Source: Chalara sp. BL73 (Eukaryota > Ascomycota > Leotiomycetes > Helotiales). Taken from it: a DNA stretch of 64,000 bases. The stretch spans positions 1,242,501-1,306,500 of the forward strand of contig CAKJVC010000010.1 in assembly GCA_918026815.1 (NCBI GenBank), written 5' to 3'. The notes beneath the pieces were generated by a model. That model was given only the letters and a program-made list of their open reading frames with translations. It made no database searches and was not told where the DNA came from. This document shows, in pieces, positions 1-10,602 of the stretch (positions are counted from its first letter, which is position 1; each line of letters starts with the position of its first letter). The position numbers were made by a program, and so were the translations under genes.

Positions 1-160
1 TAGTATTTTCTATAGCCAGCCACCTCCTCCACGCGTAATTGCTGAGTCAACACGCATACAACGTCCTCATCAATACACAAAAGCTCAAAAGCTTACTCGA
101 GATCAATGTCTAGAAGTGCGCGTTTTACGCGATATAAATTGGACATATCTTGACATTCAT

Positions 161-711
161 TGTAACAACTCAAGTCGAACAGGGATCTCGATCCGTAGAT
201 CTTAGGTAGAAGGACTCAAAGGTGTGAACAACTATCAATTGTTATAACTAAGAGAACAAGCTACAGACAGAAGAAGGGAAGGAAAGCAGCGCTTTATATA
301 CAGGAAGCTGGCTAGAGGCCAGTGTAAGCGAGCCCTGCGTGTGACAACTCAAGCGGAATAGGGATCTCGATCCGTAGATCTAGGTAGATCGACTCAGAGG
401 TGTAAGCAACTATCAATTGTCATAACTAAGAGAACAAGCTACGGACAGAAGAAGGGAAGGAAAACAGTGCTCTATATACAGGAACTGGCCGGAGGCCAGG
501 ATAGGCGAGCTTTGCGGTGTACAGTGCTGAGCTCCGTCCGAGCTCTGGGGTGTCCGGTGCTGTGCTCTGTCCGAGCTCTGGGGTATCCGGTGGTGGGCTC
601 CGAGCCAGAGAAGGCCAGGGCCGTGACACTGCGGCTCCCCGTGCCAAGTTCCACCGAGCTCTGCAGTGTCAGGAGCCAAGCTTCAAGCTAGAAATGGCCA
701 GGGCCGTGACG
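161..711 (+). repeat. Solo LTR, family A (outer copy)
   Basis: Starts TGTAACAACTC and ends GGGCCGTGACg. It is flanked by a perfect 5-bp duplication TTCAT at 156-160 and 712-716. It is itself split by a second family A LTR at 340-628, so its own sequence is 161-339 plus 634-711. It contains a TATATA promoter-like box near 295. The host sequence is the Tc1/mariner relic. Confidence 0.85.
340..628 (+). repeat. Solo LTR, family A (inner, nested copy)
   Basis: Starts TGTGACAACTC and ends GGGCCGTGACA, with a perfect 5-bp target duplication CTGCG at 335-339 and 629-633. It lies inside the outer family A LTR. It has an internal near-duplication of the GAGCTC/CCGAGCTCTGGGG segment (about 527-585). 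Confidence 0.85.
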
Positions 712-1503
712 TTCATCGTACAGGAATCACTTTACGACAGATTCGATATGCATGCCGCAAACAAGCTACTCCACAAAAGAAAACGGGTAAAAAGCCAAGT
801 TTAACTACAGCTCAAGTCGAAGGACTAGTCGAATTTGTATGTGCTTCAAGAACAAATCGTCGAAAACGACTTGCTTGGGCTGAAAAGCATAAAAATTGGA
901 CAATAAAACAATGGTATTCTGTATTATAGACCGACGAGACTTGGATTACAGGCGGAAGATATACTAGAACCTGGGTTACTCGACGTGCTGGAAAAGAATT
1001 CGATTTTACTTGTGTCGTCGATCGTGTACAACGCAAAAAAGGTTGGATGTTTTAGGGGTGTTTTCATGGCCATCCAAAAGGGCCAGGCATGTTAGATTGA
1101 GGACCTATCGGCGAAGAATCATATCGAGCTCATACAGTTCCCTTAATTCATGGCTATATAAAGCTTCGTCATCGAGAAGGATTAGTTCTTGAGAGCTTAT
1201 GCAAGATGGAGCTCCAGGCCACGCCGCTGCAAATACCAAAAATGATTTGGCTGAACGTGGTATTACTGTGGTTTATTGGCCTCTTTTCAGCCCTGATTTG
1301 AACCCAATTGAAAAGGTCTGGAATATTATGAAGAATTACCTTTAAGGCAACTATCCGGAAACTATGAGCTACGATCAGTTGCGCAACGCAGTTAAAACAG
1401 CTTGGGATGCTATTGGGGCTCATGAATTGCAAGAGCTAATAAAGCAAATGCCTCAAAGGTGCCTGGACGTTATAGCCGCAAAGGGAGAATGTACAAAATG
1501 GTA

Positions 1504-1755
1504 GAGAATAGAGCAATTTGCAAAACACCATCACCACTTGACCGCGAGATTTTGAATCAATTACTCTGTTAGGAAAGGTGGTGGCGACGAGGGTGGTACC
1601 CTAGCTAGCGCAGTCACAGCAATTGACCGCTGTACCTTCGTACGCTCCTCCAGGTTAATAACAAGGCGCCTCGACCCTTTACACCCGCTTAGAGCACACA
1701 CTGAAGCTGCCCTAATGTCTCCGCAAGGCAGCGGCAAAACTACGAATCGGAGCTT
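1504..1755. other. No gene seen
   Basis: Short unassigned stretch between the Tc1 relic and the first family E repeat. No open frame or recognisable repeat was found by eye. Confidence 0.5.
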
Positions 1756-1876
1756 GTGACACCGTCACATGACCCAGGAAGGCTCATTCCTCCATTCAAC
1801 CTTCAACAATCAATCACATTCAACCTAAGCAATCCACGTAAAGACGCGGTGTTGCCACAGGTAGAGTGATCCGACA
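1756..1876 (+). repeat. Repeat family E, putative Copia LTR fragment
   Basis: About 120 bp ending GTGATCCGACA. It is closely similar to segments ending at 3653 and 12126 (shared CACATGACCC, CCTTCAACAATCA, CACATTCAACC and TGGTGTTGCCA blocks). Copia pol begins about 100 bp downstream of this copy, so it may be the 5' LTR of that element. Its 5' end is not defined. Confidence 0.55.
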
Positions 1877-2399
1877 ATTGGCTTTACTACAGTAGCAACT
1901 CCTATCGGTGTAGTCGAGTTTTACATAGTAGAAGTCGATACTTTTTTTTGGCTTTGTTTTACGGATATGAATAATCTTTGCACGTACTTCAACAATTTCA
2001 CCAACGCTTCCGTAACTCCCAGCAAAACCGTACTAGTTATACGTCGATTTGGCCACTTTTTTATGCTATGGGATATGTCTCTGCGTATATATCACCTCTA
2101 TGTTATTTGACTGAAGTAGAGCTACGTCGGCTTCACAGGCGTTTTGGCCACTTATCTGTCAACCGCCTGAAGCGTATTTTAGAACGAGCAGGTCACAACG
2201 ATGGCGAAAGCGTTCTAGAGCATATCACCCAGTATTGTCAGCACTGCCAAAAGTACAGCAAATCACCAGGTCGGTTCAAGTTTACTCTCAAAGCCGATGT
2301 CGACTTCAGCTATTGTGTAGTCGTCGATATTATGTATATCGAAGGCAAACCTTTTGCTGCATGTTGTCGACGAAAGTACTTGATTTTAAGCGGGCAGAT

Positions 2400-2635
2400 T
2401 TTAACAACTCAAGGCGAACAGGGATCTCGATCCGTAGATCTCAGGTAGAGGGACTCAAAGGTGTGAACGACTGTCAATTGTTATAACCAAGAGAACAAGC
2501 TACAGGCAGAAGAAGGGAAGGAAAGAAGTACTTTATATACAGGAGACCGACCAGGGGCCAGTGTATGCGAGGTTCTGTGGTGTCAGGGGCCAGGCCCCAA
2601 GGGGCTCTAAGCGAGATGGGACCAGGGCCGTGACA
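2400..2635 (+). repeat. Solo LTR, family A, inside Copia integrase
   Basis: 236 bp, starting TTTAACAACTC (first position mutated from TGT) and ending GGGCCGTGACA. The target duplication CAGAT is perfect at 2395-2399 and 2636-2640. TATA-like TTTATATA lies near 2532. Confidence 0.92.
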
Positions 2636-3498
2636 CAGATGGCTTCAAATATTACTGCAAAGCATACTTGGGAACTATTTCATGCTTGCTGGATCGATAC
2701 GTTTTTAGGCCCTCCCGACATCGTAGCTCATAACGCAGGCAAGAACTTTGTCAGCAAGGAATTTCGGCAATACGCAATCAATGTCGGAACAACAACTAAA
2801 GCAGTTCCAGTTAAAACTTATCACTCAATCGGCCTTGTCGAACGCTATCACGGCCCGTTGCGTCGCATTTATCAAATTATCACTGCTGAAATACCCGGGA
2901 TCGACAGAAATATCGCTCTCCAAATGGCATTCAAAGCCCTCAACGACACAGCTGGCCCTGACGGTCTAATACCTACGCTTTTGGTCTTCGGCGCGTACCC
3001 TCGCATGGCTGAATTAGATGCTCTTTCAGCTACAGTCACTCAACGAGCCGCTGCACTCAAGAAAGCTATAAATGCCATACAGAAAATCAGAGCTGAATGT
3101 CAGGTCGCAAACGCTTTGAACATGCGGAACGGCCTAATACAACTGCGATTCACGGCTTACCCCTGAATTCGCTGGTTCTAGTTTGGAGAGAAAGTAATAC
3201 AGGCCAACCTGGACTGTGGACAGGCCGTTATAACCTGCTGAGCCAAGAAAGCGAAACTTGCGTAGTAGACTTGCCAATCGGTACTACAAGCTTTTGAAGC
3301 ACAGTTGTAAAGCTTTATTTGACTGAAAACGACGAACTAGCTGTAGAATCCTCCAATTCACAACCTTCACAGGATCAACCGCGACGACGAGGCAGACCTC
3401 GTAAGCACCTCGCTCACGCAAATACAGCTGACGTCACTATATTTCTTCAGGACAATAATTAAGTATTTGTATCAATACTTCCAGTATAGATTAGCTAC

Positions 3499-3653
3499 TG
3501 AATGGGGGATGGGTCATGTGACAAAGTTACATGACTTAGGGATGAGGCATATCCTCATCCCTTGATTCAACCTTCAACAATCAGATCACATTCAACCCAA
3601 CAGGCAACTACGTAGCAATTACGTGGTGTTGCCACGTGCAGAGTGATCCCACA
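3499..3653 (+). repeat. Repeat family E, second copy
   Basis: About 155 bp ending GTGATCCCACA, between the integrase and reverse transcriptase parts of the Copia relic. It shares the CATGTGAC, CCTTCAACAATCA and TGGTGTTGCCA blocks with copies at 1756 and 11983. No matching 5-bp flanks were found, so the boundaries and the way it arrived are uncertain. Confidence 0.55.
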
Positions 3654-3736
3654 TTAAGCTTATTACCAATTCAAGGCGTCTAGACAGAAAGAGATTGCAG
3701 ACTTACTAGAGAGGCGTTTTCAAGATAGTCGACCCT

Positions 3737-3930
3737 TGTTGGTTCAAGTGTCTTACCTTCCACGGAGCAAAAGGCGCAGCTCTACTTTGTAGGCCACGCT
3801 CTTGCTCTTGATGGATATGGTAATAATTGTTGTTGTATTAGGTTCTACTCTAGATTCTACAAAATGGGGGTTGTGCGGTCCACGTGACCCTGTGGGTCGT
3901 ATGTGGATCCGTAAAACCCTACTTCCTACA
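3737..3930 (+). repeat. Solo LTR, family F, inside Copia reverse transcriptase
   Basis: 194 bp, TGTTGGTT...ACTTCCTACA, with a perfect 5-bp duplication ACCCT at 3732-3736 and 3931-3935. A second copy with its own duplication lies at 32490-32678. Confidence 0.93.
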
Positions 3931-4699
3931 ACCCTAAAAAAGTTCCTTTAGGCATTAGGCTATTCAATTTATGGTTCGTCGACGGGATTAAAACAAAAGC
4001 ACTGACAAACCTTTCGAGAAATCTCGACTAGTCGTTCAAGCTTACAGCGATCTCGAGAAAAGCATAGTACTGATTCAGTCTCCCACTATCCAACGTATAA
4101 GCCAGCGCTTGATTCTTTGTATTGCAGCTATGTTTCAAGGCACAAACACGAAACTGTACTTAAGAGATATTTCGCAAGTTTACGTTCAGTCAATCACGAA
4201 GCTAAACCGAGACTTTTACATCAAGCCACTTCGCGAACTCGGGCTTGAGCTAGGCATCGAAAATGAATCAATCCTGAAAGTCATCAAGCCTTTGTACGGC
4301 GTTCCAGAAGCCGGCAACCACTAGTTCAAGACGTACTACAATTACTATGTCAAAGAACTCGGAATGAAACCTTCAACTTACGACTTTTGCTTGCTATGGC
4401 ACAGCCCCAAAAAAAACTTTGGTCTAGTCGGCCTTCAAACCGACGATACTCTATTTTCCGCGGATCAATCGTTTGCAACAGCTGAACAAAAGCAACTCGA
4501 GAAAGCCCGATTTCTCGCAAAAGATCAAGAGCACCTTACAGTCGACCAGCCAATCAAATTCAACGGCTGTGCTATACATCTCACGGAACAAAGAAACGTG
4601 TGCTATAACTCAGGAAAATCAATGCAACAACCTGAGTCTAGTCGACCAGAAGCCTGCATTTACTGTAACAGCCAGGATCCATCAAACTAGTTCAAGACC

Positions 4700-5108
4700 C
4701 CAGATATGGAATAAAAGTCTTTACGGGAAAGATTAAGGTCTTCAGCTGCAGTATTCCGTACTGCAAACGGCGGAACTACATGGCCAGCCACAGGCTTGCA
4801 GCCACAACGAGGGAGTATGACCTCAACTGTCGTAGGCTTCAGCTGTTGAAGGATGCATGCCAGGATCTGTGGAAGTGGGTGAGCAATAGCCCGCAGAGGT
4901 ATAGACAAGATGCTCCCGAAACCCTGATTAAAGCCGTGACGGAGAGCAAGAAGTAGAAGGTTATAGCTAGACTTGCTTTCACCTATTCAAATCTCATGCA
5001 TGCTGTAATAAAGACTATCCAAAAGATCGAATAGTAAGCAGAGATTTTCTGCATTGAGTTCAAGGCGTGACCGGAAACAGAATGGCTATTTGTCGACTAT
5101 CTATGGCT
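4700..5108. other. No gene seen; repeat fragment
   Basis: Contains a short piece (about 4770-4830) with the CTTGCAGCCAC motif that also occurs in the J/K repeats near 12310 and 44505. No coding region was recognised. Confidence 0.45.
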
Positions 5109-6204
5109 TCAAAGCAATGTGCCACTCGTCTTCCTTCCCTCCAGATCAGTGCGAGCCCTGGCTATATCCTTCAATGTATAAGTCTCATGAATCCTAACAT
5201 TCAGCTTATCGTTAGTGATAGTGTCCAAAGCAGAGAGGAGTAATGCTCCAATTCCTCTCTCGTCTCGAGATATCCTGATATCGTGGGTCTCAAGACCTTA
5301 ATGTTCTTGCCCGCCAACCTCGAGATCGTAAATGGGGGGGTACTGCTCCACCCTATTGGTGATATTATTATACCTTCAAAGCGGGACAGCAAAAGAGGAG
5401 GATAACTTACGCTATTCCCATAGCTAACCAACACCCCTTTCCTCTTCAACACTAACAAATCATTCTCGAGCTGCCCTGCTCCCGTCCCATCAAATACAAC
5501 CTTCGCATCTTCCCCATATGGCGTGGTGGCCTTAATCTTCTCAACTAACGGCTCAACATCCTCTTTATAATTCACCATAAACCCGGCTCCATTCCTCTTC
5601 GCCTCCTCAATCTTCTCCGCCGTGTTAGCCGTCCCGATAGCCCCCACTCCCAAACCCGCCAACAGCTGACACAGCAAGAGCCTTATAACTCCAGCTGCGG
5701 AGTGCGCGAAGACGAAATCCCCTTTGTTGATTGGAGCACCGGCTTCGTGGATAAGCGCTAAGGCTATGAGGTTTTGTAGGTAGGCAGTGCATGTGATTTT
5801 TGGCGGGGTCGTGCTGGGGATGGGAGAGGCTTTGGAGGCGGGGAAGGCGGTGTATTCTGTGTAGGTGGAGGTCGACATGTAGACTACCTTGTCACCTTCT
5901 TTAAGGCCGTATTGGGGAGTCGGGATCAAGGCTATGGTGCTTTCTGCTTCACCGCCGAGGATGGGCGGGAACGGGGAGGGGTAGAAGCCGGTGCGGAAGC
6001 ATCTAGAGAAGTAGTGTTGAGCTTGCTGGGAAAGAGTGATAGAAACGAAGGATAAAGGAGGAATAACGTACGTGTCGATGTAGTTGACACCCACAAACTC
6101 ATTCTTTATTAGGATTTCTCCTTTTTTTAGTGAGGGGACTGGCAGGTCGGTTCATATTGCAGAACTTCCACTCCACTGTTCTTCTCTATTACAACACCTT
6201 TCAT
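5109..6204 (-). pseudogene. Quinone oxidoreductase-like (zeta-crystallin/QOR) gene, broken
   Basis: Reads as an NADPH:quinone oxidoreductase of the medium-chain dehydrogenase/reductase superfamily, which reduces quinones with NADPH in the cytosol. Visible parts: MKGVVIEKNSGVEVLQYEP start at 6204, ENEFVGVNYIDT near 6090, GGEAEG-like catalytic-domain segment, a Rossmann stretch (AHSAAGVIRLLLCQL; the usual AAGGVG is altered to AAGVIR), GADFMVNYKE-like NADP-binding strand, and a C-terminus with EGRKTSGTLL. An intron at 6003-6071 (GTACGT...TAG) and another near 5365-5415 fit. Frame is lost near 6141, at a 7-C run near 5334-5340, and again near 5235, so the reading frame cannot be continuous. Relatives are about 330 residues long; the relic covers nearly all of that. 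Probably a pseudogene; sequencing error in the C run cannot account for all three breaks. Confidence 0.8.
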
Positions 6205-6676
6205 CGTTTTGGGAATTGAAAGTCGCCATTGCGCGAACCAGGGAAGGGAATGGATATGTCAACCGAGACTGAAGCTGCGTGAGACGAAGACCGCTTTTTG
6301 AAATCGAAATCGGGGTGAGCCCTTGAGCGGAGAAGACGCGTTGTATGTCTTGCAAACATTGACTGGAAGTGACGCTTCCACGTTTAGGCTCGAGAGGAGT
6401 TCTTGGTCAGTTGGTGTTCCTTTTATAGATATTAACAGCTATCTTTCTCGGGGACATCATACCTTCACTTGGAGAAGATTACGCACTCCTCGACTTCTCT
6501 CGTGGGAAAGCGGTTCGGACTTTGTGGGTTTAAAAGGTAAAATTCATGGAAACCACGGCCTAACTAACCATCACGCCCGCCAACCTCCGTATCCGTTTCT
6601 GATATTAAGCGAGAACGCCAAAACCGCAAGAGAAAAAAATAAAAATAAAGATTGCGTTCAACAACGAACAACAATT

Positions 6677-6814
6677 ATGCCACCACAACGCACTCCTCTC
6701 GGTCTGGCTTCTGGTAGTCAATTGCCTGGCCATGGATTAAGCCCTTATGCTAGGGTTAAGTATAACAGGAGCAGTGTCAATTCATCTTCTCATCCTACTA
6801 ATGAAAGAATTTGA
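6677..6814 (+). pseudogene. Fragment resembling the N-terminus of a Tc1-like transposase
   Basis: The short frame starting MPPQRTPLG...LSPYARVKY resembles the start of fungal Tc1/mariner transposases (RTPL-x-x-ISG...ELTPY-R), which precedes a helix-turn-helix domain. Nothing of that domain follows: the frame stops at 6814 and downstream sequence is unassignable. The open frame extends upstream to 6323 without recognisable content. A domesticated host gene is possible but not supported. Confidence 0.4.
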
Positions 6815-7580
6815 GTTGCAAAATTGATTGGGCTTCACTTTTAGGTCGAAAAGGAGGTCATGTTAAGGCCGAGGAGTTTATACCGCTTTACGGACATAAA
6901 ACAATTTCCCGACCTGAGACTCGCCGACGGCATGGAAGGTAATGACCGCGCATGTGAAGTAAATACCTGGCATGGAGATTATAGGGCATCTAACATGCAG
7001 TTTTAGTAGTGTGATTGGATTCCTCTCGCTCGCTGGCTTCGTGGTATTGCAACCGGAAAGTCGACAGCCTGATTGATGCTATATTCTTTTTCCAAACCCT
7101 CCAAAGATTTTAACTTTCTCAACAGCACGGCGATATCCGAAAGTTGAAATACATCGAGTCCGGCCTTAAGCCTCAGTCTGTAGTGCTTTCGAGCTACACA
7201 ACCCCAGCACTTGACATTATTCCTGAGAAAGTCCGGGGCTCGGGGCTTCGGCACTTGCCTTGCTGTGCTTGAATTCCCGGGGGGTCATGTGGGGCTATTA
7301 GTAATTTCGATCCCCTTCAGTACACCAGGCTTGCCAAGGATTCTAGGTTGGAGAAATACGTGTTCTGAGAAAAGGGAGGGAGTGGTTTTGTTTTGAAGTG
7401 GTTGTTATTATTGCGAGATATGTTGAACCTTTTTTATTTTATGTGTTTCCATGTGAGCTTAGCATATCCCGCGGCACAGTCAATGCGTTGTTTCAGACTT
7501 GGGGACTCAAGACCCTGCTTGTGGACATTGAATCTAACTACACTTAAGCTTTCATCACAGTACCCCTAAGAAATGGCATA
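6815..7580. other. No gene seen
   Basis: No recognisable protein or repeat. Short open frames on both strands (for example 7003-7254 on the minus strand) show no motif. Confidence 0.5.
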
Positions 7581-7596
7581 TGATTGAATCACAGTC

Positions 7597-7659
7597 AGAG
7601 TACACATTTAGAGTTTCAAAGTATACATTTAGAGTTTCAGGGCACACATTTAGAGTACA
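7597..7659 (+). repeat. Three imperfect tandem repeats of about 21 bp
   Basis: Unit containing ACACATTTAGAGTTTCA occurs three times with small changes, about 140 bp upstream of the DUF3533 start codon. It could be promoter-associated or merely a slippage product. Confidence 0.7.
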
Positions 7660-7796
7660 TTTCCTCCCTTTGTGTATTTTGAGGGAGGTTTTCCTCTCGA
7701 CAATCATCCCACATAAACTACTCTTGCGTATATTCAACTTTCTCAATCATCACCTACCCCCTTGCCCTCGTTCGACCACGTTCAAAATAATCAACT

Positions 7797-9194
7797 ATGT
7801 CCTCTCGCTACCTTTGGACAGATCCATTCTGGAATGGCAAACGACGGCCATTTATCATAGCGACAAGCGGAGCAACAGTAATGCTCGTCTGTCTCTTTCT
7901 CGCAAATCTTTGTTACCTCTATGGATCTTTGTTCGAGGACGGTACACGAGTGAAAGGGATTAATATTCTAGCCATCGACTATGACGGTGGGGTGATCGGC
8001 CAGTCGCTGGCGGCTGCATATTCCAAACTTCAGTCGGACCGCTTTCCTACAATCCATTTCCAGCCTTCTTCGGAATATGCCACGGTTGAGGATATTCGGC
8101 ATGCGGTCTGCAAAGGGAATTACTGGGCAGCAATCTATGCTCAAGACGGGGCATCAAAGCGCCTGGAAGATGCGTTGGGCGGCGGGCAGGCTGCAAGCCA
8201 GTACAAGGCCAACAATACCTTGACGTACATCTGGAACCAAATCCGCTACCCAACCATACAAGACGCATATATCTCCTCCAACATGCAGAGCCTCATTGCC
8301 GCCTCTAGGATTGCCTACAATTCCATCAACGGCACGAAAGCAACCACGGCAGTCAATGTTACCGATCCAAACGCCGTCCTCGCACTCCTTAACCCTATCT
8401 CGGCATCCTCGGTGAATATCAAGCCTACACCCCAAGGTGCCAGAGTCACGTATAATACCATCATTATAATGATGCCCATAATGCAGCAGTTCTTTCTCCT
8501 AATGGCATTAAACGGGATCTCCAACCAGTTTGAGATGTATGGCCGGCTCAACACCGTCAACGTCGCAACGATCCGGATGGTTGTCTCGATGGCATACACC
8601 ATCCTCGCATCGCTCGCCACGATCGGATATCTTTGGGCCTTTCGGGAAAGCTTCGACGTGAGCGGGAGGCAGTTTGCTCTTTTGTGGCTGGTGATGTGGC
8701 TGTATATGCACATCCACTTCCTCGTTCTCGACGCGGCAACGGCGTTGATCCCGCTCTCGTTTGTTACCTTCTTCGTTCTTACGTGGGCGATAATGAACCT
8801 CACAAGCACGTTTTTGCCCTTCGAGCTGAGCCCTGGTTTTTATCGATGGGGATACGCGTTACCGGCACACCAGGTTGTGGGCATCCTGTTCCAGATCTGG
8901 TCGGGCGGGTGCAACAACCAGCTTTTGCGCGCTTTACCGGTCTTGTTTGTTTGGGAGCTGTTTGGTGGCGCTGCGGCGGCCTTTGGTGTCTTTTGGAGGA
9001 ACAAAGCGGCAGAGAACCAGCTCGCAAAAGAGGAGATTCCGCTAGGTGCTGTTACATCGACGGAGAATGACAGGCAACGTGGGAAGGCTGTGGAACTGCA
9101 ACGCATTACTTCAAATAATGTTGATCTTGGAATTCCTATCCCTTTTGCGGGTACACTGTATCTGGGATCAATTACTAGACATGGAACTGTCTGA
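7797..9194 (+). CDS. DUF3533 membrane protein (SNG1-like, nitrosoguanidine-resistance family)
   Basis: Intact 465-residue intronless frame. Family: DUF3533, which includes yeast Sng1; members are plasma-membrane proteins linked to drug resistance or lipid asymmetry. Seen here: a short basic cytosolic N-terminus (WNGKRRPFI), one membrane helix at about residues 19-40, a large extracytoplasmic domain (about 45-215) with GxxxGxS-like IDYDGGVIGQSL and several N-x-S/T sites, then membrane helices at about 221-242, 261-281, 291-312, 315-337 and 376-400, and the family-typical segment FELSPGFYRWGYALPAHQ near 342-359. The C-terminal tail is hydrophilic. Length and topology (1+5 helices) match the family. 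The start at 7797 is the first ATG of the frame and gives the expected WTDPFW-type N-terminus. Neighbours are repeats, so context gives no functional hint. The exact substrate is unknown. Confidence 0.9.
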   Translation: MSSRYLWTDPFWNGKRRPFIIATSGATVMLVCLFLANLCYLYGSLFEDGTRVKGINILAIDYDGGVIGQSLAAAYSKLQSDRFPTIHFQPSSEYATVEDIRHAVCKGNYWAAIYAQDGASKRLEDALGGGQAASQYKANNTLTYIWNQIRYPTIQDAYISSNMQSLIAASRIAYNSINGTKATTAVNVTDPNAVLALLNPISASSVNIKPTPQGARVTYNTIIIMMPIMQQFFLLMALNGISNQFEMYGRLNTVNVATIRMVVSMAYTILASLATIGYLWAFRESFDVSGRQFALLWLVMWLYMHIHFLVLDAATALIPLSFVTFFVLTWAIMNLTSTFLPFELSPGFYRWGYALPAHQVVGILFQIWSGGCNNQLLRALPVLFVWELFGGAAAAFGVFWRNKAAENQLAKEEIPLGAVTSTENDRQRGKAVELQRITSNNVDLGIPIPFAGTLYLGSITRHGTV

Positions 9195-9756
9195 TGGCAG
9201 CCAATATTGACTTCGTTCTTGGCGTGTTAACTGTATAGAAGAAATTCTTAGCTTTAATATTCACAAATACATTGCTTAAACGCAAAATTCTACAGGGTGT
9301 AAAGTGTCACACTATACGCCGTCAACTTTGCAATTCTTCAATTTGAAAGTAGGAGAAAGACAAATAACGTAATTGAGAAGGAAGCCAGAAATAGGGTAAT
9401 GCTCCTGAGTGCCAAGAATCCAATTCTAGATAACTTCTAAGAGAGATATGTTTTCTAAAAAGAAATTAATTTTAGAAGAAAATACTGGGAAGAAGAAACG
9501 GGTGGGAAATTTTTGACTTTCGAGAGAGAAATCAGCACCGAGGAGAAAATGAATTCTAGAAGGATATGTCAGGAAGAAATGAGTGGAGAGACCACCAAGA
9601 AGACTCTCTCATGAATTAGTTTCGTTGGCTGAATTAGCGCCGGCTGCCGTAGTCGATTTTTCACGGAGTAAATAAGAGCTGTGGAATAGCCAATCGGGCA
9701 AGCGATGTGATATAACACTGTTGTAAATACACGCCTGTAAGGAAAATAAGGGGAAC
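9195..9756. other. AT-rich intergenic stretch, no gene seen
   Basis: Downstream of the DUF3533 gene. Purine-rich AGAAGAA-type stretches near 9420-9600; no coding region or defined repeat. Confidence 0.5.
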
Positions 9757-9959
9757 TGTCAGGTGCCAGGGTGTCACGTTGAAGGGCAATCAGGGGGGGG
9801 CTCAGTAGAGGCCCCGAGACCTGCCATATACAGGCACGTAGGGAGTCGCTAGGGGCATGGAGGGTATGAGCAGGAGACTCGGGACGTTGTAGGAAAGGTA
9901 GAGAATAGTCTCCGTATCAATATAAGCTGATTTATGCCACACTACACCAGCAATTTACA
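9757..9959 (+). repeat. LTR-like repeat, family H, copy 1
   Basis: Starts TGTCAGGTGCCAGG and ends near CACTACACCAGCAATTTACA. The reverse complement of most of it occurs at 10603-10806. No target duplication is visible at this copy. Confidence 0.7.
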
Positions 9960-10576
9960 ACCGATTTTAATTGCGATTTGCGATTGCAATCATCTCCTAT
10001 TGTTGTTTGCTTATATTGATTTGAAAGTTGCAATACCGAATTGATTCCTAATTGCGATTTGCGGTTTGATCAAATATCATATTCTATTACTTTATTTTGC
10101 GTTGTTGCACGTTGGTCGTTATTGTTTGTACGTAGATCAGATTAGTTACTTGTCAGAAATAGGGTCTATTAGGCAGGGAATCAATTAGAGGATCTGCGAG
10201 GCTATCACAGCGATAGATTACAGGCTTGTATGTGCTCTCAGTGATGATGATATTATCTACAGTTCTGAGCCGTAAATGAGGGGGAGAGATTCTCTAACGT
10301 ACTTGATCAGTTAGCTGGCCATGTCATCATCCTGGCCACGCAAAAACACACCAAAAATCACGGTCTTGGCATTTTTATATCTCAACTACTATTTTATCTA
10401 TTTTTATAAAACTCGAGATATAACAATTTAACTGTAATTCTTATGCATTGGTGAAGTTTGAAACTAATACAATTAATAGTTATTTAGAAACTGAAATTAC
10501 AGGGGCTATTTTAGCGTGAAATGCTATATTTACATCCTTATAACACTAAACATTTTGAGATTTAAAATACTGCTTA

Positions 10577-10602
10577 TGTCACGGCACGCGCTATGGATCT
10601 AC
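10577..10602 (+). repeat. LTR family B, 5' fragment
   Basis: 26 bp matching the first bases of the family B LTR at 11396 (TGTCACGGCACGCGCT), cut off exactly where the family H LTR begins. Confidence 0.6.

Larger units (their letters stand above)
1..1503 (+). pseudogene. Tc1/mariner-type transposase relic
   Basis: Degenerate cut-and-paste transposase read across several frames. The first 160 bases encode a helix-turn-helix-like N-terminus (KLTRDQ..., ...DINWTYLDIH) that resumes after an inserted LTR block (156-716) as a second DNA-binding stretch (GITLRQIRYA, TPQKKTGKKPSLT). The DDE catalytic parts follow: TDETWI near 931, MQDGAPGHAA near 1200 and SPDLNPIEKVW near 1290, so the D, D and E landmarks are all visible. 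The C-terminal helical tail ends near 1503. Stop codons (before TDETW near 930, in the middle near 1055, and after the IMKNYL stretch near 1345) and frame changes show it is dead. Family membership is clear from the DDE motifs; the exact subfamily is not. Confidence 0.85.
1960..4690 (+). pseudogene. Ty1/Copia retrotransposon pol relic
   Basis: Order is typical of Copia: GAG-pre-integrase zinc finger (HRRFGHLSVNRL ... CQHCQK, about 2130-2260), integrase core (about 2300-3000, with VERYHGPLRR), a basic proline-rich linker (QPRRRGRPRK near 3380), then reverse transcriptase (about 3690-4600: SPTIQRISQRL, DISQVYVQS, KVIKPLYGVPEAG, and a YVDD-like QTDDTL). It is inactive. The integrase motif normally containing a catalytic Asp (HDAG in relatives) reads HNAG here; there are several stops and frame changes; and three foreign pieces split it: a family A LTR (2400-2635), a family E segment (3499-3653) and a family F LTR (3737-3930). 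Removing the family A LTR plus one target duplication (241 bp) restores the same reading frame across the junction. RNase H is not clearly visible. Confidence 0.9.

Noticed and set aside
413..691. Overlapping frames on both strands
   Set aside because: They fall inside nested family A LTRs; Cys/Pro/Gly-rich translations reflect the repeat, not a gene.
7597..7659. CRISPR-like short repeats
   Set aside because: Only three contiguous imperfect units without spacers, in a eukaryotic sequence.
8047..9106. Minus and plus alternative frames within the DUF3533 gene
   Set aside because: Shadows of an intact membrane-protein frame; no independent motifs.
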